Shown: positions 48,859 through 59,597, counted from the stretch's first letter. The stretch: 64,000 nucleotides of DNA from Chitinophagaceae bacterium (GCA_947454715.1 CANGMZ010000001.1:31359-95358); one strand, 5' to 3'. Made by a program: numbers and translations. The notes: a model not told the origin generated them from the letters alone.

Positions 48859-50805
48859 ATGTTTAGACTTTTACTGTCACTATTACTTCTTTTGTCACTT
48901 CACACTTTTGCTCAGGTAAAAGTAGATACAACTGTTGGTCTTTCTGTAAAGGGAGGAAGGGATTACAAAAGTGTGGCTCATGCACTCTGTGACGGGCTAC
49001 AGGGCGATCAGCTAAAAGCAAATGCCATATATAACTGGATAACCCACAACATAAAGTATGATGTAAAGGCAATGCAATCGGGCAAGTTGACGCCGGCAAA
49101 AGCGGAAAAGGTATTCAGGAATAGGTTGGGTGTGTGTGATGGTTATGCCAAATTATTTACGGCAATGTGCATAGAGGTGGGGTTAAAAGCGGTAAACGTA
49201 GATGGTTATGCTAAAGACTGGATATTTGACAATGGCGATCAGTTGACCATTCCCCGCCACGAGTGGAGTGCAGTATTAATAAGTGCACAGTGGCAATTAG
49301 TAGACCCAACTTGGGGGGCGGGTAATCTGGTTCAGTCACCAACCGTAATCAGAAAGATAATCAATACGGTTACACTACGCAAAGTAACCTATGCTAAAAA
49401 GTTGAAGTTCGTCTTCAAATACGATCCTCAGTATTTTTTACAAGACCCTATAACATTCAGATTGAAACACTTATCTGCAGACCCTTATTGGCAGTTGGTG
49501 GATACTGCCATGCCTTTATCTGTGTTTGAAGCCGGAGATAGTGCAGTAGTGGCATTTAATGCTAAATATAACCAGACCCGACAGAACAGTAGTGAACTAA
49601 TGCGTATCAGTGCGCTCGATGAGGATTCTGTATTGTATGAAGCATCTGACAGGGCATATTCTTTTAATAATCGTTTTCCGGTAGCATTGGCTTTGAAGCA
49701 GGCAGCAAGAGCAGATGCAGATGCGGCAAAAGTGGTGAAAGAAAAGGACCGTGAAAAAGGTCAGGAATTATGGAAAGATGCTGAAAAGGCATTGAAGATT
49801 GCAGAGGCGCATATCAAAGAGCAAAAGAAGTTTTTCCCGGAGCAGTATAATGTATTGAAGAAGAAGAACAGAACTAAGAATATAGAAGCAAAGCAGTATA
49901 TGATACAGATGAAAACTGACGATAAAAAGTTGGTAGCACAGTGTAATAAATATAAAAAAGCAGCTGATACTAAATTCAAGAAGGTAAAGAAAAAGTATGC
50001 AGAGACCGGCAAGCGAAAGCAAGGATTGGATAGTAAAAAAATAAATAATCAGGAACCTGCAAAAGTGCAGAAAAGTGCAAAATCTCCTGAAATGATTGCG
50101 CTTTCTGATTCTATTAGTGACAGAAAAAAACGAATAGACACATTGCAGGTTGAAGCAGATAAACTTACGCAGGCTATAAAACTGCATCAGGATGCTAATC
50201 AGGTGAGATTAGATTCATTGGCGAAATGCCTAGGCCTTTCTGATTCGTTTTTGTATAAAGAGGCTGTTGCCCGCTTGAATATGCACGATAATTATGATGA
50301 TGAGGTAATCAAGTGGAGTTCTTTGTATAAGACGGAGAAGTATAACAGCGCAGATACTCTTCATAAATATTATGTTACCTGTTATGATACAGTACTTGCC
50401 CTAAGTGAGGATCGTAGAAAAGTAAAAGTATTGCAGTTAGATGCGTATAAGAAAAATCTGAAAGATATAGAGAAGTATGCAAAGTGGAATAGCTCTGACA
50501 CGCTTATATCTGACCAATATGCAGATGTGGTCAATAGCTATGAAGCCGCAATAGATAGTTGCAACAATGAATTGTTGAGTACCGCCGCATATATTCGAAC
50601 TAATAAAAGATTATTTACAAATCTCAATAAGCTATATAAAAAACAACTGAAAATAGTTGCCTACATGGGTAAGGTTGAAGATGTACGTAAGAAGCTCGAG
50701 ATGAAAGCTATATTGAGTAAGCAGTCGCTTGATGTTAATGAGAATAAGCAACAAGCAGCAACTGTGAAATCTGCAGTAAAAAGAATGGAGCAGGAATACA
50801 AGTAG
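48859..50805 (+). CDS. transglutaminase-like domain protein with Lys-rich coiled-coil C-terminus
   Basis: Signal peptide; NRLGVCDGYAKLF (Cys), RHEWSAVLI (His), LVDPTWGAG (Asp); charged helical C-terminus. Confidence 0.88.
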   Translation: MFRLLLSLLLLLSLHTFAQVKVDTTVGLSVKGGRDYKSVAHALCDGLQGDQLKANAIYNWITHNIKYDVKAMQSGKLTPAKAEKVFRNRLGVCDGYAKLFTAMCIEVGLKAVNVDGYAKDWIFDNGDQLTIPRHEWSAVLISAQWQLVDPTWGAGNLVQSPTVIRKIINTVTLRKVTYAKKLKFVFKYDPQYFLQDPITFRLKHLSADPYWQLVDTAMPLSVFEAGDSAVVAFNAKYNQTRQNSSELMRISALDEDSVLYEASDRAYSFNNRFPVALALKQAARADADAAKVVKEKDREKGQELWKDAEKALKIAEAHIKEQKKFFPEQYNVLKKKNRTKNIEAKQYMIQMKTDDKKLVAQCNKYKKAADTKFKKVKKKYAETGKRKQGLDSKKINNQEPAKVQKSAKSPEMIALSDSISDRKKRIDTLQVEADKLTQAIKLHQDANQVRLDSLAKCLGLSDSFLYKEAVARLNMHDNYDDEVIKWSSLYKTEKYNSADTLHKYYVTCYDTVLALSEDRRKVKVLQLDAYKKNLKDIEKYAKWNSSDTLISDQYADVVNSYEAAIDSCNNELLSTAAYIRTNKRLFTNLNKLYKKQLKIVAYMGKVEDVRKKLEMKAILSKQSLDVNENKQQAATVKSAVKRMEQEYK

Positions 50806-50814
50806 TGTGTACAA

Positions 50815-51513
50815 TTATTTTGTAACCACGAAATGGTAACCTATCCCTTTTAGTGTGACTATCTCTATGCCGGAGTCGGGGGCAAAGTAGCCTCTTATTT
50901 TACGAATATAGACATCAAGGTTTCGGGAGTTAAAGAAAGAATCATCTCCCCATACTATCTGTAACAGTTCGCGACGGTCTAATGTGCTGTTGGTATGTGC
51001 GCAGAGCATACTGAGTATTTGCGCTTCACGGTTTGAAAGTTTTATGGTGCCGGAAGGCGTTTTCAGTTCAAACCTGCCCGGGTAGAAGGTATATTCTTTC
51101 AGTTTTACTTCATCAGGTAAAGATTGTGTGGCAGAAGCGTCTCTGTTACTCATCTTAAGTTGATGTTCAAGCCTCACTAACAATTCTTCCATACTGAATG
51201 GCTTTCTCAGATAGTCGTTCCCACCTGATGAAAATCCTTTGATTAGATCATCAGTTTGTGTTTTTGCTGTAAGGAATATAATGGGCAGGCGAGGGTCAAT
51301 ATTGCGTATGTGATTTGCCAATGTAAAGCCATCTATGTTGGGCAGCATAACATCGAGCAGGCAAACATCAGGTGCAAATGTGGTGATGCATTCATGTATA
51401 CGGGTGCCATCTTTTTTATGCAGCACTTCGTAACCTTTTATTTCCAGTGTATCTTTTACAATACGGGCAAGGTATGGCTCATCTTCAATATACAGCACTT
51501 TCTTTTTCATCAT
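50815..51513 (-). CDS. OmpR-family response regulator
   Basis: VLYIEDEPYLARIVKDTLE, CLLDVMLPNIDGF, IFLTAKT, winged-helix C-terminus. Confidence 0.95.
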   Translation of the reverse strand: MMKKKVLYIEDEPYLARIVKDTLEIKGYEVLHKKDGTRIHECITTFAPDVCLLDVMLPNIDGFTLANHIRNIDPRLPIIFLTAKTQTDDLIKGFSSGGNDYLRKPFSMEELLVRLEHQLKMSNRDASATQSLPDEVKLKEYTFYPGRFELKTPSGTIKLSNREAQILSMLCAHTNSTLDRRELLQIVWGDDSFFNSRNLDVYIRKIRGYFAPDSGIEIVTLKGIGYHFVVTK

Positions 51514-51542
51514 ATTCGGGAATAAAGTATAGTAGTATTTCC

Positions 51543-52850
51543 TTAAAAAGTAAGCGTAAATACACAGCCGCCGTCATTGAGGTTGTTGACGTTGATCGTG
51601 CCATTGTGCTGGCGCATTACCTGAGCCGCATAACTAAGCCCGAGCCCGTATCCTTTTATGTTGTGACGTAATCCATCTGGTACCCGGAAGAATTTCTCAA
51701 AGACTTTTTCTTTGTACTCTTCCGGTATTCCGGGACCATTATCAGTAAGCGATAATTGCACCGCACCGTTTCGTTCAGAAAGTGTAATCAGAATAGAAGG
51801 TGTTGTTGTTGCATATTTAAGACTGTTGTCAAGTAGGTTTACAAGCACCCCTTGCGTATGTAATTTATCAACAGGCACAATAAATTTATTGCCGTTAGTT
51901 ACAAATGAGATTTTAGCGTCGTGTTGAGCAAAGCGCAACTGCATATTTCTGATCACTTCCTCTACCAATTCTTGCAAATCATGGCTTTCGCGTTGAATGT
52001 GCATGTTCCCATTTTCAAGCAGAGAAGTGTTGAGCACCCTTGTTGCCAACAGTTCCAGACGGTCCATTTCTGATGTAGCCATTCCCAGATATTCTCTGCT
52101 GAGTTTGGGGTCATCAATGATATTATAATTATTCAGTGCCTCAAGAGCCAGCTTAACAGTAGATATAGGTGTTTTCAGCTCATGCGACATATTGCCGATA
52201 AAGTCATCTTTGAGTTCACTGAGCTTTATTTGAGAGCGTAGGCTTTTAAAAGTTATTACAAAGGCTGTAGCAGTTAGTGATAATAATATAAGTACGAACA
52301 ATAGCTGAGGCAGTAGTCTTAGAAATAGATATGGGTGATAATCGCTCACAACAATGCCATTATCCTGAGTAAAGAAGTCGCTTTTTATAAATATGGATTT
52401 GCCATTTTTGTTGCTGTCATTGTTATTCACCCATTGAGAATTGAAATCCCAGCCGTTTTGGTGCATCTGGTTGGCAAATAGCTCATTAAATGCAATAGTG
52501 TCCATTTTAAACAGACTTTGTTCTTCGTTTTTACTGATAGTGCTACCCAGCACTTTGTGTATGCTACCCGGAGATAATGCGATAGAGGCCAGATTGTTAT
52601 CCGTTGATTTTGTGCCGGCAACACCTCCTTCGGCAGCAATAGGATCAATGACATGTTCAATAATCAGCGAGTCAGAGACTTTATGCTGTATATCTGTAAA
52701 CAGCTTGGTGAGGTTCTTTTTGAGTTCGTCTCTCTGAGTATCGTACTGGCTTACTAGCCACTGAATGGTAAATAGGACAAGCAGCATTTGACAAAACACC
52801 ATGAGTGTTCTGATAGAGCGAAGATTTATTTTTTTATTGCCTTTTGCCAT
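51543..52850 (-). CDS. sensor histidine kinase
   Basis: FIGNMSHELKTPISTVKLALEAL, NLLDNSLKYA, LTDNGPGIPEEYKEKVFEKFFR, GYGLGLSY. Confidence 0.95.
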   Translation of the reverse strand: MAKGNKKINLRSIRTLMVFCQMLLVLFTIQWLVSQYDTQRDELKKNLTKLFTDIQHKVSDSLIIEHVIDPIAAEGGVAGTKSTDNNLASIALSPGSIHKVLGSTISKNEEQSLFKMDTIAFNELFANQMHQNGWDFNSQWVNNNDSNKNGKSIFIKSDFFTQDNGIVVSDYHPYLFLRLLPQLLFVLILLSLTATAFVITFKSLRSQIKLSELKDDFIGNMSHELKTPISTVKLALEALNNYNIIDDPKLSREYLGMATSEMDRLELLATRVLNTSLLENGNMHIQRESHDLQELVEEVIRNMQLRFAQHDAKISFVTNGNKFIVPVDKLHTQGVLVNLLDNSLKYATTTPSILITLSERNGAVQLSLTDNGPGIPEEYKEKVFEKFFRVPDGLRHNIKGYGLGLSYAAQVMRQHNGTINVNNLNDGGCVFTLTF

Positions 52851-52978
52851 ACACAACAAAAATAATCATGATGTTGCCATATATTTATTGTCTTAACCTT
52901 TTTTAACATTAATTCGCTATCCTTTAACGCACAAACTTGGAGAATACTCTATTTTTGAGCATTCTGACAAAATCTGAT

Positions 52979-55900
52979 ATGAATTACAAAAAGATCAATA
53001 ACCTTTTCGGTTGGTTAACAGGAGCCATTGCCTACGTGGTGTACCTGAAAACAATGGAGCCAACAGTCAGTTTCTGGGACTGTGGTGAGTTTTTGAGTTG
53101 CGCATCAAAACTGGAAGTAGGGCACTCACCGGGGGCACCTTTATTTATGATGTTGCAGCGTTTGTTTGCCATTTTTGCTCCTGCTGCCGATAAACAGGCG
53201 TTGTTCATCAACTCATTCTCTGCACTTACCAGTGCATTGACTATTGTTTTTCTATTCTGGACCATTACCTATTATGCTAAAAAGTTGCTGACTCCCAAGG
53301 GTGAAGAGCCGCAAGGTGGTGCTTTGGCGCTCATAATGGGTGCAGGTATTGTTGGGGGATTGGCGTATACTTTTTCAGATACGTTTTGGTTTTCTGCTGT
53401 TGAGGCAGAGGTATATGCTACCTCATCGTTCTTTACTGCGATTACGTTCTGGGCAATACTGAAATGGGAAGCTGTTTCAGATTCAAAGTATGCCGATCGT
53501 TGGTTGGTGTTGATTGCTTATCTTATTGGTTTATCTCTTGGTGTTCACTTGCTTAACTTGTTATGTATACCACCAATTATCATGATCTGGTATTTCAAGC
53601 GATATACACCTACAGTGAAAGGTGCTATTATCGCCTTCATCTCAGGTTGCGGTATACTGGGTTTTGTACAGGTAGGTATTATTCAATATATACCTAAAAT
53701 AGCTGCGAATTTCGATATTATGTTTACCAATAGTTTTGGTTTGCCTTTCGATATCGGTTCCCTTACATTTATTGTCATTCTTTGTGCTGCGTTGATTTTT
53801 GCACTGCAATGGGCAAAGAAAAAGCAACACAATTTGCTTCATACCAGTATTCTGAGTATCATATTTGTAATCATAGGTTACAGCAGCTACATAGTTCCGG
53901 TAATCCGTTCTCGTGCAGAAGTGCCTGTGGATATGACTAATCCGGATAATGCATTCAGCTTGAATTCTTATGTATCGCGTGAGCAATTCGGTTCTCAGCC
54001 ACTGTTGATAGGTCCCGATTTTACGAGCCCAATGACCAGTGTGAAGAGTACAGGAACCGTCTATACTCAGGTACAGACTAATGGTAAAGACCATTATGAG
54101 GAAACCGGTATCAAGCGTGAGGGTGTTTTTGACCCTGCTACAACTCGTTTCTTTCCGCGTATATGGGACGGTAGTGAAAACCATGCAGCAGCATATCGTT
54201 CTTTCCTTAATCTGGCTCAAGGAGAAACACCAACATCAGCTGATAATATGGCGTTCTTCTTTGGCTATCAGATGAACTGGATGTGGTGGCGTTACTTTAT
54301 GTGGAACTTTGCAGGTCGTGAAAATGACTTTGAAGGGCAGGGCGATCCTAAAAATGGTAACTGGATATCCGGTATCAAGATGTTGGATAAGCCACGTGTG
54401 GGTGATTTAGATAAAATGAGTGATGGTTTTGTGAACAATGGTGCAAGAAATCAATTGTATTTCCTTCCGTTGATATTGGGTATTCTGGGTCTTGTTTATC
54501 AGTATAAACGTAATAAGAATGAAACATTGGTAGTATTCCTTCTGTTCTTCTTTACAGGCGCAGCTATCGGTATATTTTTAAATATGACCCCCGGTCAGCC
54601 ACGTGAACGTGACTATGCGTTTGCAGGTTGTACTTATGCATTTGCAATATGGATAGGTTTGGGCGTGTTGCTTGTTGGTGATTGGATAGGTAAAATAGTG
54701 AAAGGATATCCTGCGGCAATAGGTGCTACAGCACTCTGCCTCGTGGCAGTACCTGTGCTGATGGCTAAGGAAGAATGGGATGATCATGATCGTTCAGAAA
54801 AGCGTTTGGCGTGGTCAACTGCCTATAATGACTTGATGTCATGTGCGCCCAATGCCATATTGGTAACGTTCGGAGATAATGATACTTATCCGCTGTGGTA
54901 TATGCAGGAAGTAGAAGGTGTACGTAAGGACGTGCGCATTATGATTAATACGCTTATGGGTACCGAGTGGTTTATAGATCAGTTGCAACGCAAAGTAAAT
55001 GATGCTGATGCGGTGCCTATGACCTGGAAGCGCGAGGAGTATATGGGGTCTCGTCATGATCATATCAGATATGAAAACAACAACAGATTGGCTCAGGATA
55101 AGTATTATGATCTATACGACATGTGCAAATTCATGACCAGCAAGAATATTGATGAGAGTGGCCAGGAGTTGGGTGGCGGAGATGGTGGATATATTCCTGC
55201 ACTCAATGTGTTTGTTCGTGGATTGAGTAAGGAAGAATTGGTTAAAAAGGGTATGGCAGATGCTAAGGATACTGCAAACATTATCAATGAAATGAAGTTC
55301 ACACTTCCTCGTGAAGGTCTGTATAAGAATGACATTACATTGGTGAATATGCTTGCAGAAAATGCTAAGAACGGATGGGCAAGACCTATTTATTTCAGTG
55401 GCGGCTTCCCGGGCAATGATTCTTATTTAGGTTTACATGATTATTTGCGTCAGGAAGGTATGGTATACCGAGTTGTACCTTATAGAAAAGCTCCGACAGC
55501 AGACCCTAAACAGCAGATTACTGTCAATGTAAATCTGGATAAGAGCTATGACCTGTTTATGAACAAATTCAAATGGGGTGGAGCCAATACGACTAATGTT
55601 TATTTCGATGAGAAGAACAGGGTTATGTTGATGTCTTCTCGTATATATGCCGCATTGATAGCAGATGAGTTGACTGCTGCAGGCAGAAAAGCAGAAGCCG
55701 TGAACTTGTTAGATAAAATGCAGGCAAGTGTTACGCACCAGTCATACTACTACGATGTTACTGTTTTCTATATTGCTATGTCTTATTATAAGGCAGGAGC
55801 AAAAGAGAAGGCAAGAGAATTGTCGTTGAAACTGGCAAAAAACTCAGAAGATGATATTGAGTATGTATTGTCACTTAATGATGATCAGAAACAAATGTTG

Positions 55901-56044
55901 TCCAGAGATATCAGGAATGATGTTTCGTTTATTAATTCACTGTCTGTAACTGCTCAAACTGTTGGTGATGAAGAAGGGGCTAAAATTCTGAATCAGAAAT
56001 TTCAAACCATGCTCAGTAAAGTAAACGGACTGATAAAACAATAA
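52979..56044 (+). CDS. DUF2723 (TMEM260-like) multi-pass membrane protein, putative protein O-mannosyltransferase-type
   Basis: MEPTVSFWDCGEFLSCASKLEVGHSPGAPLFMMLQRLFAIFAP signature; NMTPGQPRERDYAFAG; many TM helices. ATG at 52979 preferred over 52937. Confidence 0.9.
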   Translation: MNYKKINNLFGWLTGAIAYVVYLKTMEPTVSFWDCGEFLSCASKLEVGHSPGAPLFMMLQRLFAIFAPAADKQALFINSFSALTSALTIVFLFWTITYYAKKLLTPKGEEPQGGALALIMGAGIVGGLAYTFSDTFWFSAVEAEVYATSSFFTAITFWAILKWEAVSDSKYADRWLVLIAYLIGLSLGVHLLNLLCIPPIIMIWYFKRYTPTVKGAIIAFISGCGILGFVQVGIIQYIPKIAANFDIMFTNSFGLPFDIGSLTFIVILCAALIFALQWAKKKQHNLLHTSILSIIFVIIGYSSYIVPVIRSRAEVPVDMTNPDNAFSLNSYVSREQFGSQPLLIGPDFTSPMTSVKSTGTVYTQVQTNGKDHYEETGIKREGVFDPATTRFFPRIWDGSENHAAAYRSFLNLAQGETPTSADNMAFFFGYQMNWMWWRYFMWNFAGRENDFEGQGDPKNGNWISGIKMLDKPRVGDLDKMSDGFVNNGARNQLYFLPLILGILGLVYQYKRNKNETLVVFLLFFFTGAAIGIFLNMTPGQPRERDYAFAGCTYAFAIWIGLGVLLVGDWIGKIVKGYPAAIGATALCLVAVPVLMAKEEWDDHDRSEKRLAWSTAYNDLMSCAPNAILVTFGDNDTYPLWYMQEVEGVRKDVRIMINTLMGTEWFIDQLQRKVNDADAVPMTWKREEYMGSRHDHIRYENNNRLAQDKYYDLYDMCKFMTSKNIDESGQELGGGDGGYIPALNVFVRGLSKEELVKKGMADAKDTANIINEMKFTLPREGLYKNDITLVNMLAENAKNGWARPIYFSGGFPGNDSYLGLHDYLRQEGMVYRVVPYRKAPTADPKQQITVNVNLDKSYDLFMNKFKWGGANTTNVYFDEKNRVMLMSSRIYAALIADELTAAGRKAEAVNLLDKMQASVTHQSYYYDVTVFYIAMSYYKAGAKEKARELSLKLAKNSEDDIEYVLSLNDDQKQMLSRDIRNDVSFINSLSVTAQTVGDEEGAKILNQKFQTMLSKVNGLIKQ

Positions 56045-56061
56045 TCAGAACTATGATATAG

Positions 56062-56097
56062 AAAATCCCCATGCATAGGTTGTGCATGGGGATTTTT
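56062..56097. terminator. bidirectional terminator
   Basis: aaaatccccatgca-taggttg-tgcatggggatttt. Confidence 0.93.
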
Positions 56098-56119
56098 ATT
56101 TGGGTGATGTTTATTAGTA

Positions 56120-56833
56120 TTACATAGGTATTTCATAAATCAGCACATCGCTGGTGTCAATACCTGATATTATGAAAGTCTCCGTGTCGCTTACGCCCAA
56201 AGCATCTTTTTTATTCAAAAGCTGTGTACCTGCATTGATTTTGCCATCTAATACAAATATGTAGAAACCATGATCTTTACTGTGAGGAGTAAGTGTTATT
56301 TCCTTGCTGCTTTCTAATGTGGTACGATATATCCAGGCGTCTTGATGAATTTTCAATCCCTTATCATTACTATCGATAGGCGATACTAATGTTTGTAATT
56401 GATTGATACGTTCTTGTGCATCGAAAACTACCTGATCATACCTTGGCGTAACTCCTTTTTTATTTGGGAATATCCATGATTGTATCAGATTTACAGGTTT
56501 ATCTTTTGAATGGTTATATTCACTGTGGTATACACCTGTTCCTGCGCTCATTACCTGCACTTCGTTAGGTGCTATAGTTTGTTTGTGCCCCATGCTGTCG
56601 GCATGTTCCAGCAACCCATCAAGTACTATAGTAATAATCTCCATATTGTCGTGCGGGTGTTTGCCGAAACCCATACCCGGAGCAACTATATCATCATTTA
56701 ATACTCTCAGAACGCCAAAATGTACTTTTGTAGGGTCATAATAACCTGCAAAACTGAATGAGTGATGTGCATTGAGCCAACCATGATTAGCATGGCCTCT
56801 TTTGTCTGCTGCGTGAAAAATTGTATTTGCCAT
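56120..56833 (-). CDS. pirin family protein (YhhW-like)
   Basis: HSFSFAGYYDP, GMGFGKHPHDNMEIITIVLDG, HSEYNHSKDKPVNLIQSWIFPNKKG. Confidence 0.95.
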   Translation of the reverse strand: MANTIFHAADKRGHANHGWLNAHHSFSFAGYYDPTKVHFGVLRVLNDDIVAPGMGFGKHPHDNMEIITIVLDGLLEHADSMGHKQTIAPNEVQVMSAGTGVYHSEYNHSKDKPVNLIQSWIFPNKKGVTPRYDQVVFDAQERINQLQTLVSPIDSNDKGLKIHQDAWIYRTTLESSKEITLTPHSKDHGFYIFVLDGKINAGTQLLNKKDALGVSDTETFIISGIDTSDVLIYEIPM

Positions 56834-56968
56834 AAATTGTTGTTTTTAAATTTGCGTGTACATACATGTATGCAATAGCCGTGCCACTATAATATCTGAC
56901 AAAGTTGCAGATTTGTTGTCAGTTAAAGAATATACAATGTAATGATTGTTGTAAAGGAGAAACGAAAC

Positions 56969-57229
56969 CTACTTGAATTCTATAAAATTGGCAATAACCT
57001 TAATGAGGTTGTGTCCTTTGTCTAATAGAGACTCTAAAGGATCTAAAGAAGAAGGGCGGACTTTTTGAATGATATTGTCTCGTTCATTACTGATAGTCAC
57101 ATATTTACCGGAAATGCTGGTTCTCACATCATTCCAGTTGAGGAGCACCATTACAGTAGTAAAAAGCATAGAAGCCCACACCAGCGATTTGCCGGCAAAA
57201 ACAACTCTTCTTTTTGTGGTTTTTCTCAT
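56969..57229 (-). CDS. hypothetical small single-TM protein
   Basis: MRKTTKRRVVFAGKSLVWASMLFTTVMVLLNWNDV...; ATG at 57229; TATTTTTG box upstream. Confidence 0.45.
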   Translation of the reverse strand: MRKTTKRRVVFAGKSLVWASMLFTTVMVLLNWNDVRTSISGKYVTISNERDNIIQKVRPSSLDPLESLLDKGHNLIKVIANFIEFK

Positions 57230-57310
57230 ATCTGATTTAGAGATATAAATGTACAACTTATTCATACAAAAATAAAAATTCATAGCTTTATCGGTAAATT
57301 AAATTATAAA

Positions 57311-59278
57311 ATGCGCTCATTGATTAAGAGTCTGTTGACTATTGCCCTTCTTCCTGCTGCTTTTATGGCAATGGCACAGGAAAATAATATTTCTGCAAGA
57401 TGCCAATCATTTAAAGGTAGAATGGGTGCCAGAACAACTGTCGCAGATATTGCAGAAGACAATTATGATGTTAAATATGTAAAATTTGATCTGAATGTAA
57501 CCAATGCATCTACTTATCTTTCCGGTAACGTATCTACAACGGCTATGGTCACTGCCACATCAATGTCTGCTTATGTTTTTGAGTTATCGTCGCTGCTCAC
57601 GATAGATTCTGTACTTATCGATGGTATTGCACAGCCGGTCACTTCTGCCGGGGTAGTGCGCACAGTTACCTTACCTACATCATTGCCGATTGGTACTATG
57701 TTTACTGCGCAGGTATTTTATGGGGGTACACCAACATCGGGTACACTCATGGGTTCAGAGGGCGTTAACTGTATTGCTTCTCCAAGCTGGGGGAACAGAG
57801 CAACATACACACTTAGCGAATCATATCATGCAAATGAGTGGTGGCCCTGTAAACAATCTTTGAGAGATAAAATAGATTCAGTTGATATGTGGCTGACTAT
57901 TCCAGATTCGCTAAAGGCAGGAAGTAATGGCATGCTGCAATCGATTACTACAATAGATGCCACTCACAATCGCTACGAATGGAGCGAACGTTTCCCTATT
58001 GACTACTACCTGATATCTTATGCTGTAGCTAATTATGTAGACTATTCTTATTATATGCATTATACAGGTAGTACTGATTCTACACTTGTTCAAAACTATG
58101 TATATAGCAATCCTTCAACTTTACCATTCTTTAAGAGTGTTATAGACTCTACCGGTCTTATGATTGATTTCTTCTCTACTCTATATGGTCGTTATCCATT
58201 CTGGAAAGAGAAGTATGGTCACTGCATGGGGCCTTTGGGCGGGGGTATGGAGCACCAAACAATGACTACTCTTGGCTCTTTTAACGGAACATTGGTAGCG
58301 CATGAGCTTGGTCATCAATGGTTTGGAGATAATGTTACGTGTGGCACTTGGGCAGATATTTTTATGAACGAAGGCTTTGCCAGTTATTCTGAATACTTGT
58401 TTATAGATCATTTCAGAAGTCATGCAGGTGCATTAGCTGATATCAGCAGCCAACAAACGAATGTAAAATCTGCTCCTGATGGTGCTATTTATGTTGATGA
58501 TACTACTAATGAGAATCGCATATTTGATTCACGTTTGTCTTATGATAAAGGATCATGTATGTTGCACATGCTCCGTTTTGTGATTAATGATGATTCTACC
58601 TTTTTTCATGTGTTCAAAACGCATCAACAGCAGATGCATGACAGTACTGCAACTATTGCTGATTTGAAAACACTTACAGCAAGTATTACAGGTATGAATG
58701 TAAATGGTATGAATCTGGATACATTCTTTAACCAATGGGCATATTTGCAAGGTTTTCCTGAATATACTGTTAGTTGGAATCAATCTGGTAGTGACGTATG
58801 GGTTAAACTGGTACAAACTACCTCTATGCCAACCTCTGTTCCCCTGTTTTATACTCCGATAGAGATAAAATTACGATCAGCTGCAGCAGATACCACAATC
58901 AGGATTTTCAACAATCAACCTACACAGATTTATCACTTTACGTGGAACAGGAATATGACTACAATGTTGTTTGATCCGAATTATTGGTTGTTGTATCAAT
59001 TAAATGGCCTTACGCATGATATTACCCTCGATGTGAACAAAGTCAGCAAAGCCCAGATTACTGTTACACCTAATCCTGCTACAAATATGTGGTTGGTTAA
59101 TAATGTGTCAGAAAATTCAAATGTTACGCTTACCGATTTGAGTGGTCGCGTATTATGGAATGCGAATGTAAGCGGGAGAACGGTAGCAGTGCCGGCAACA
59201 GATTGGGCAGCCGGAATGTATTTGTTACAAGTAAAAAATAATGAAGGAGTAGAAAGTTTTAAATTGATAAAACAATAA
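57311..59278 (+). CDS. secreted M1 family aminopeptidase with T9SS type A sorting domain
   Basis: GGGMEHQTMTT, VAHELGHQWFGDNVTCGTWADIFMNEGFASY (HExxH-x18-E), C-terminal ATDWAAGMYLLQVKNNEGVESFKLIKQ. Confidence 0.93.
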   Translation: MRSLIKSLLTIALLPAAFMAMAQENNISARCQSFKGRMGARTTVADIAEDNYDVKYVKFDLNVTNASTYLSGNVSTTAMVTATSMSAYVFELSSLLTIDSVLIDGIAQPVTSAGVVRTVTLPTSLPIGTMFTAQVFYGGTPTSGTLMGSEGVNCIASPSWGNRATYTLSESYHANEWWPCKQSLRDKIDSVDMWLTIPDSLKAGSNGMLQSITTIDATHNRYEWSERFPIDYYLISYAVANYVDYSYYMHYTGSTDSTLVQNYVYSNPSTLPFFKSVIDSTGLMIDFFSTLYGRYPFWKEKYGHCMGPLGGGMEHQTMTTLGSFNGTLVAHELGHQWFGDNVTCGTWADIFMNEGFASYSEYLFIDHFRSHAGALADISSQQTNVKSAPDGAIYVDDTTNENRIFDSRLSYDKGSCMLHMLRFVINDDSTFFHVFKTHQQQMHDSTATIADLKTLTASITGMNVNGMNLDTFFNQWAYLQGFPEYTVSWNQSGSDVWVKLVQTTSMPTSVPLFYTPIEIKLRSAAADTTIRIFNNQPTQIYHFTWNRNMTTMLFDPNYWLLYQLNGLTHDITLDVNKVSKAQITVTPNPATNMWLVNNVSENSNVTLTDLSGRVLWNANVSGRTVAVPATDWAAGMYLLQVKNNEGVESFKLIKQ

Positions 59279-59375
59279 AGTGTCTGGCAAAACGCTGGTT
59301 GTCAATAATTTATTTCGTTATCATCGAGAAAAAAAATATATTTGCTCTGACACTTGCAGGAAGCTTGTAGTTGTG

Positions 59376-59406
59376 TTTTCACTTGTTTGTTGTGGACAAG
59401 TGAAAA
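59376..59406. other. isolated hairpin ttttcacttgt-N9-acaagtgaaaa
   Basis: 11-bp perfect arms in the M1/PKD intergenic region. Confidence 0.6.
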
Positions 59407-59597
59407 AAATGAGTTAATAAGAGCAGAAAAAATGGGTAAAATGCTGATTTTTTCATGATTTTTTATTGATTCAACCAACCATTAGCTATTTGTTACTGTC
59501 TTGTATATTGTAAGGCAGGAAAAAATTAGTTTGTTTTTCTATCTTGCAATACTAAATTGTCCGAAAAAAATCATACATCCCAAAATAAGGATAAATT

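Noticed and set aside
53642-54220. 192-aa minus-strand ORF inside the DUF2723 gene
   Set aside because: Antisense to a well-supported coding frame with no recognisable motifs.
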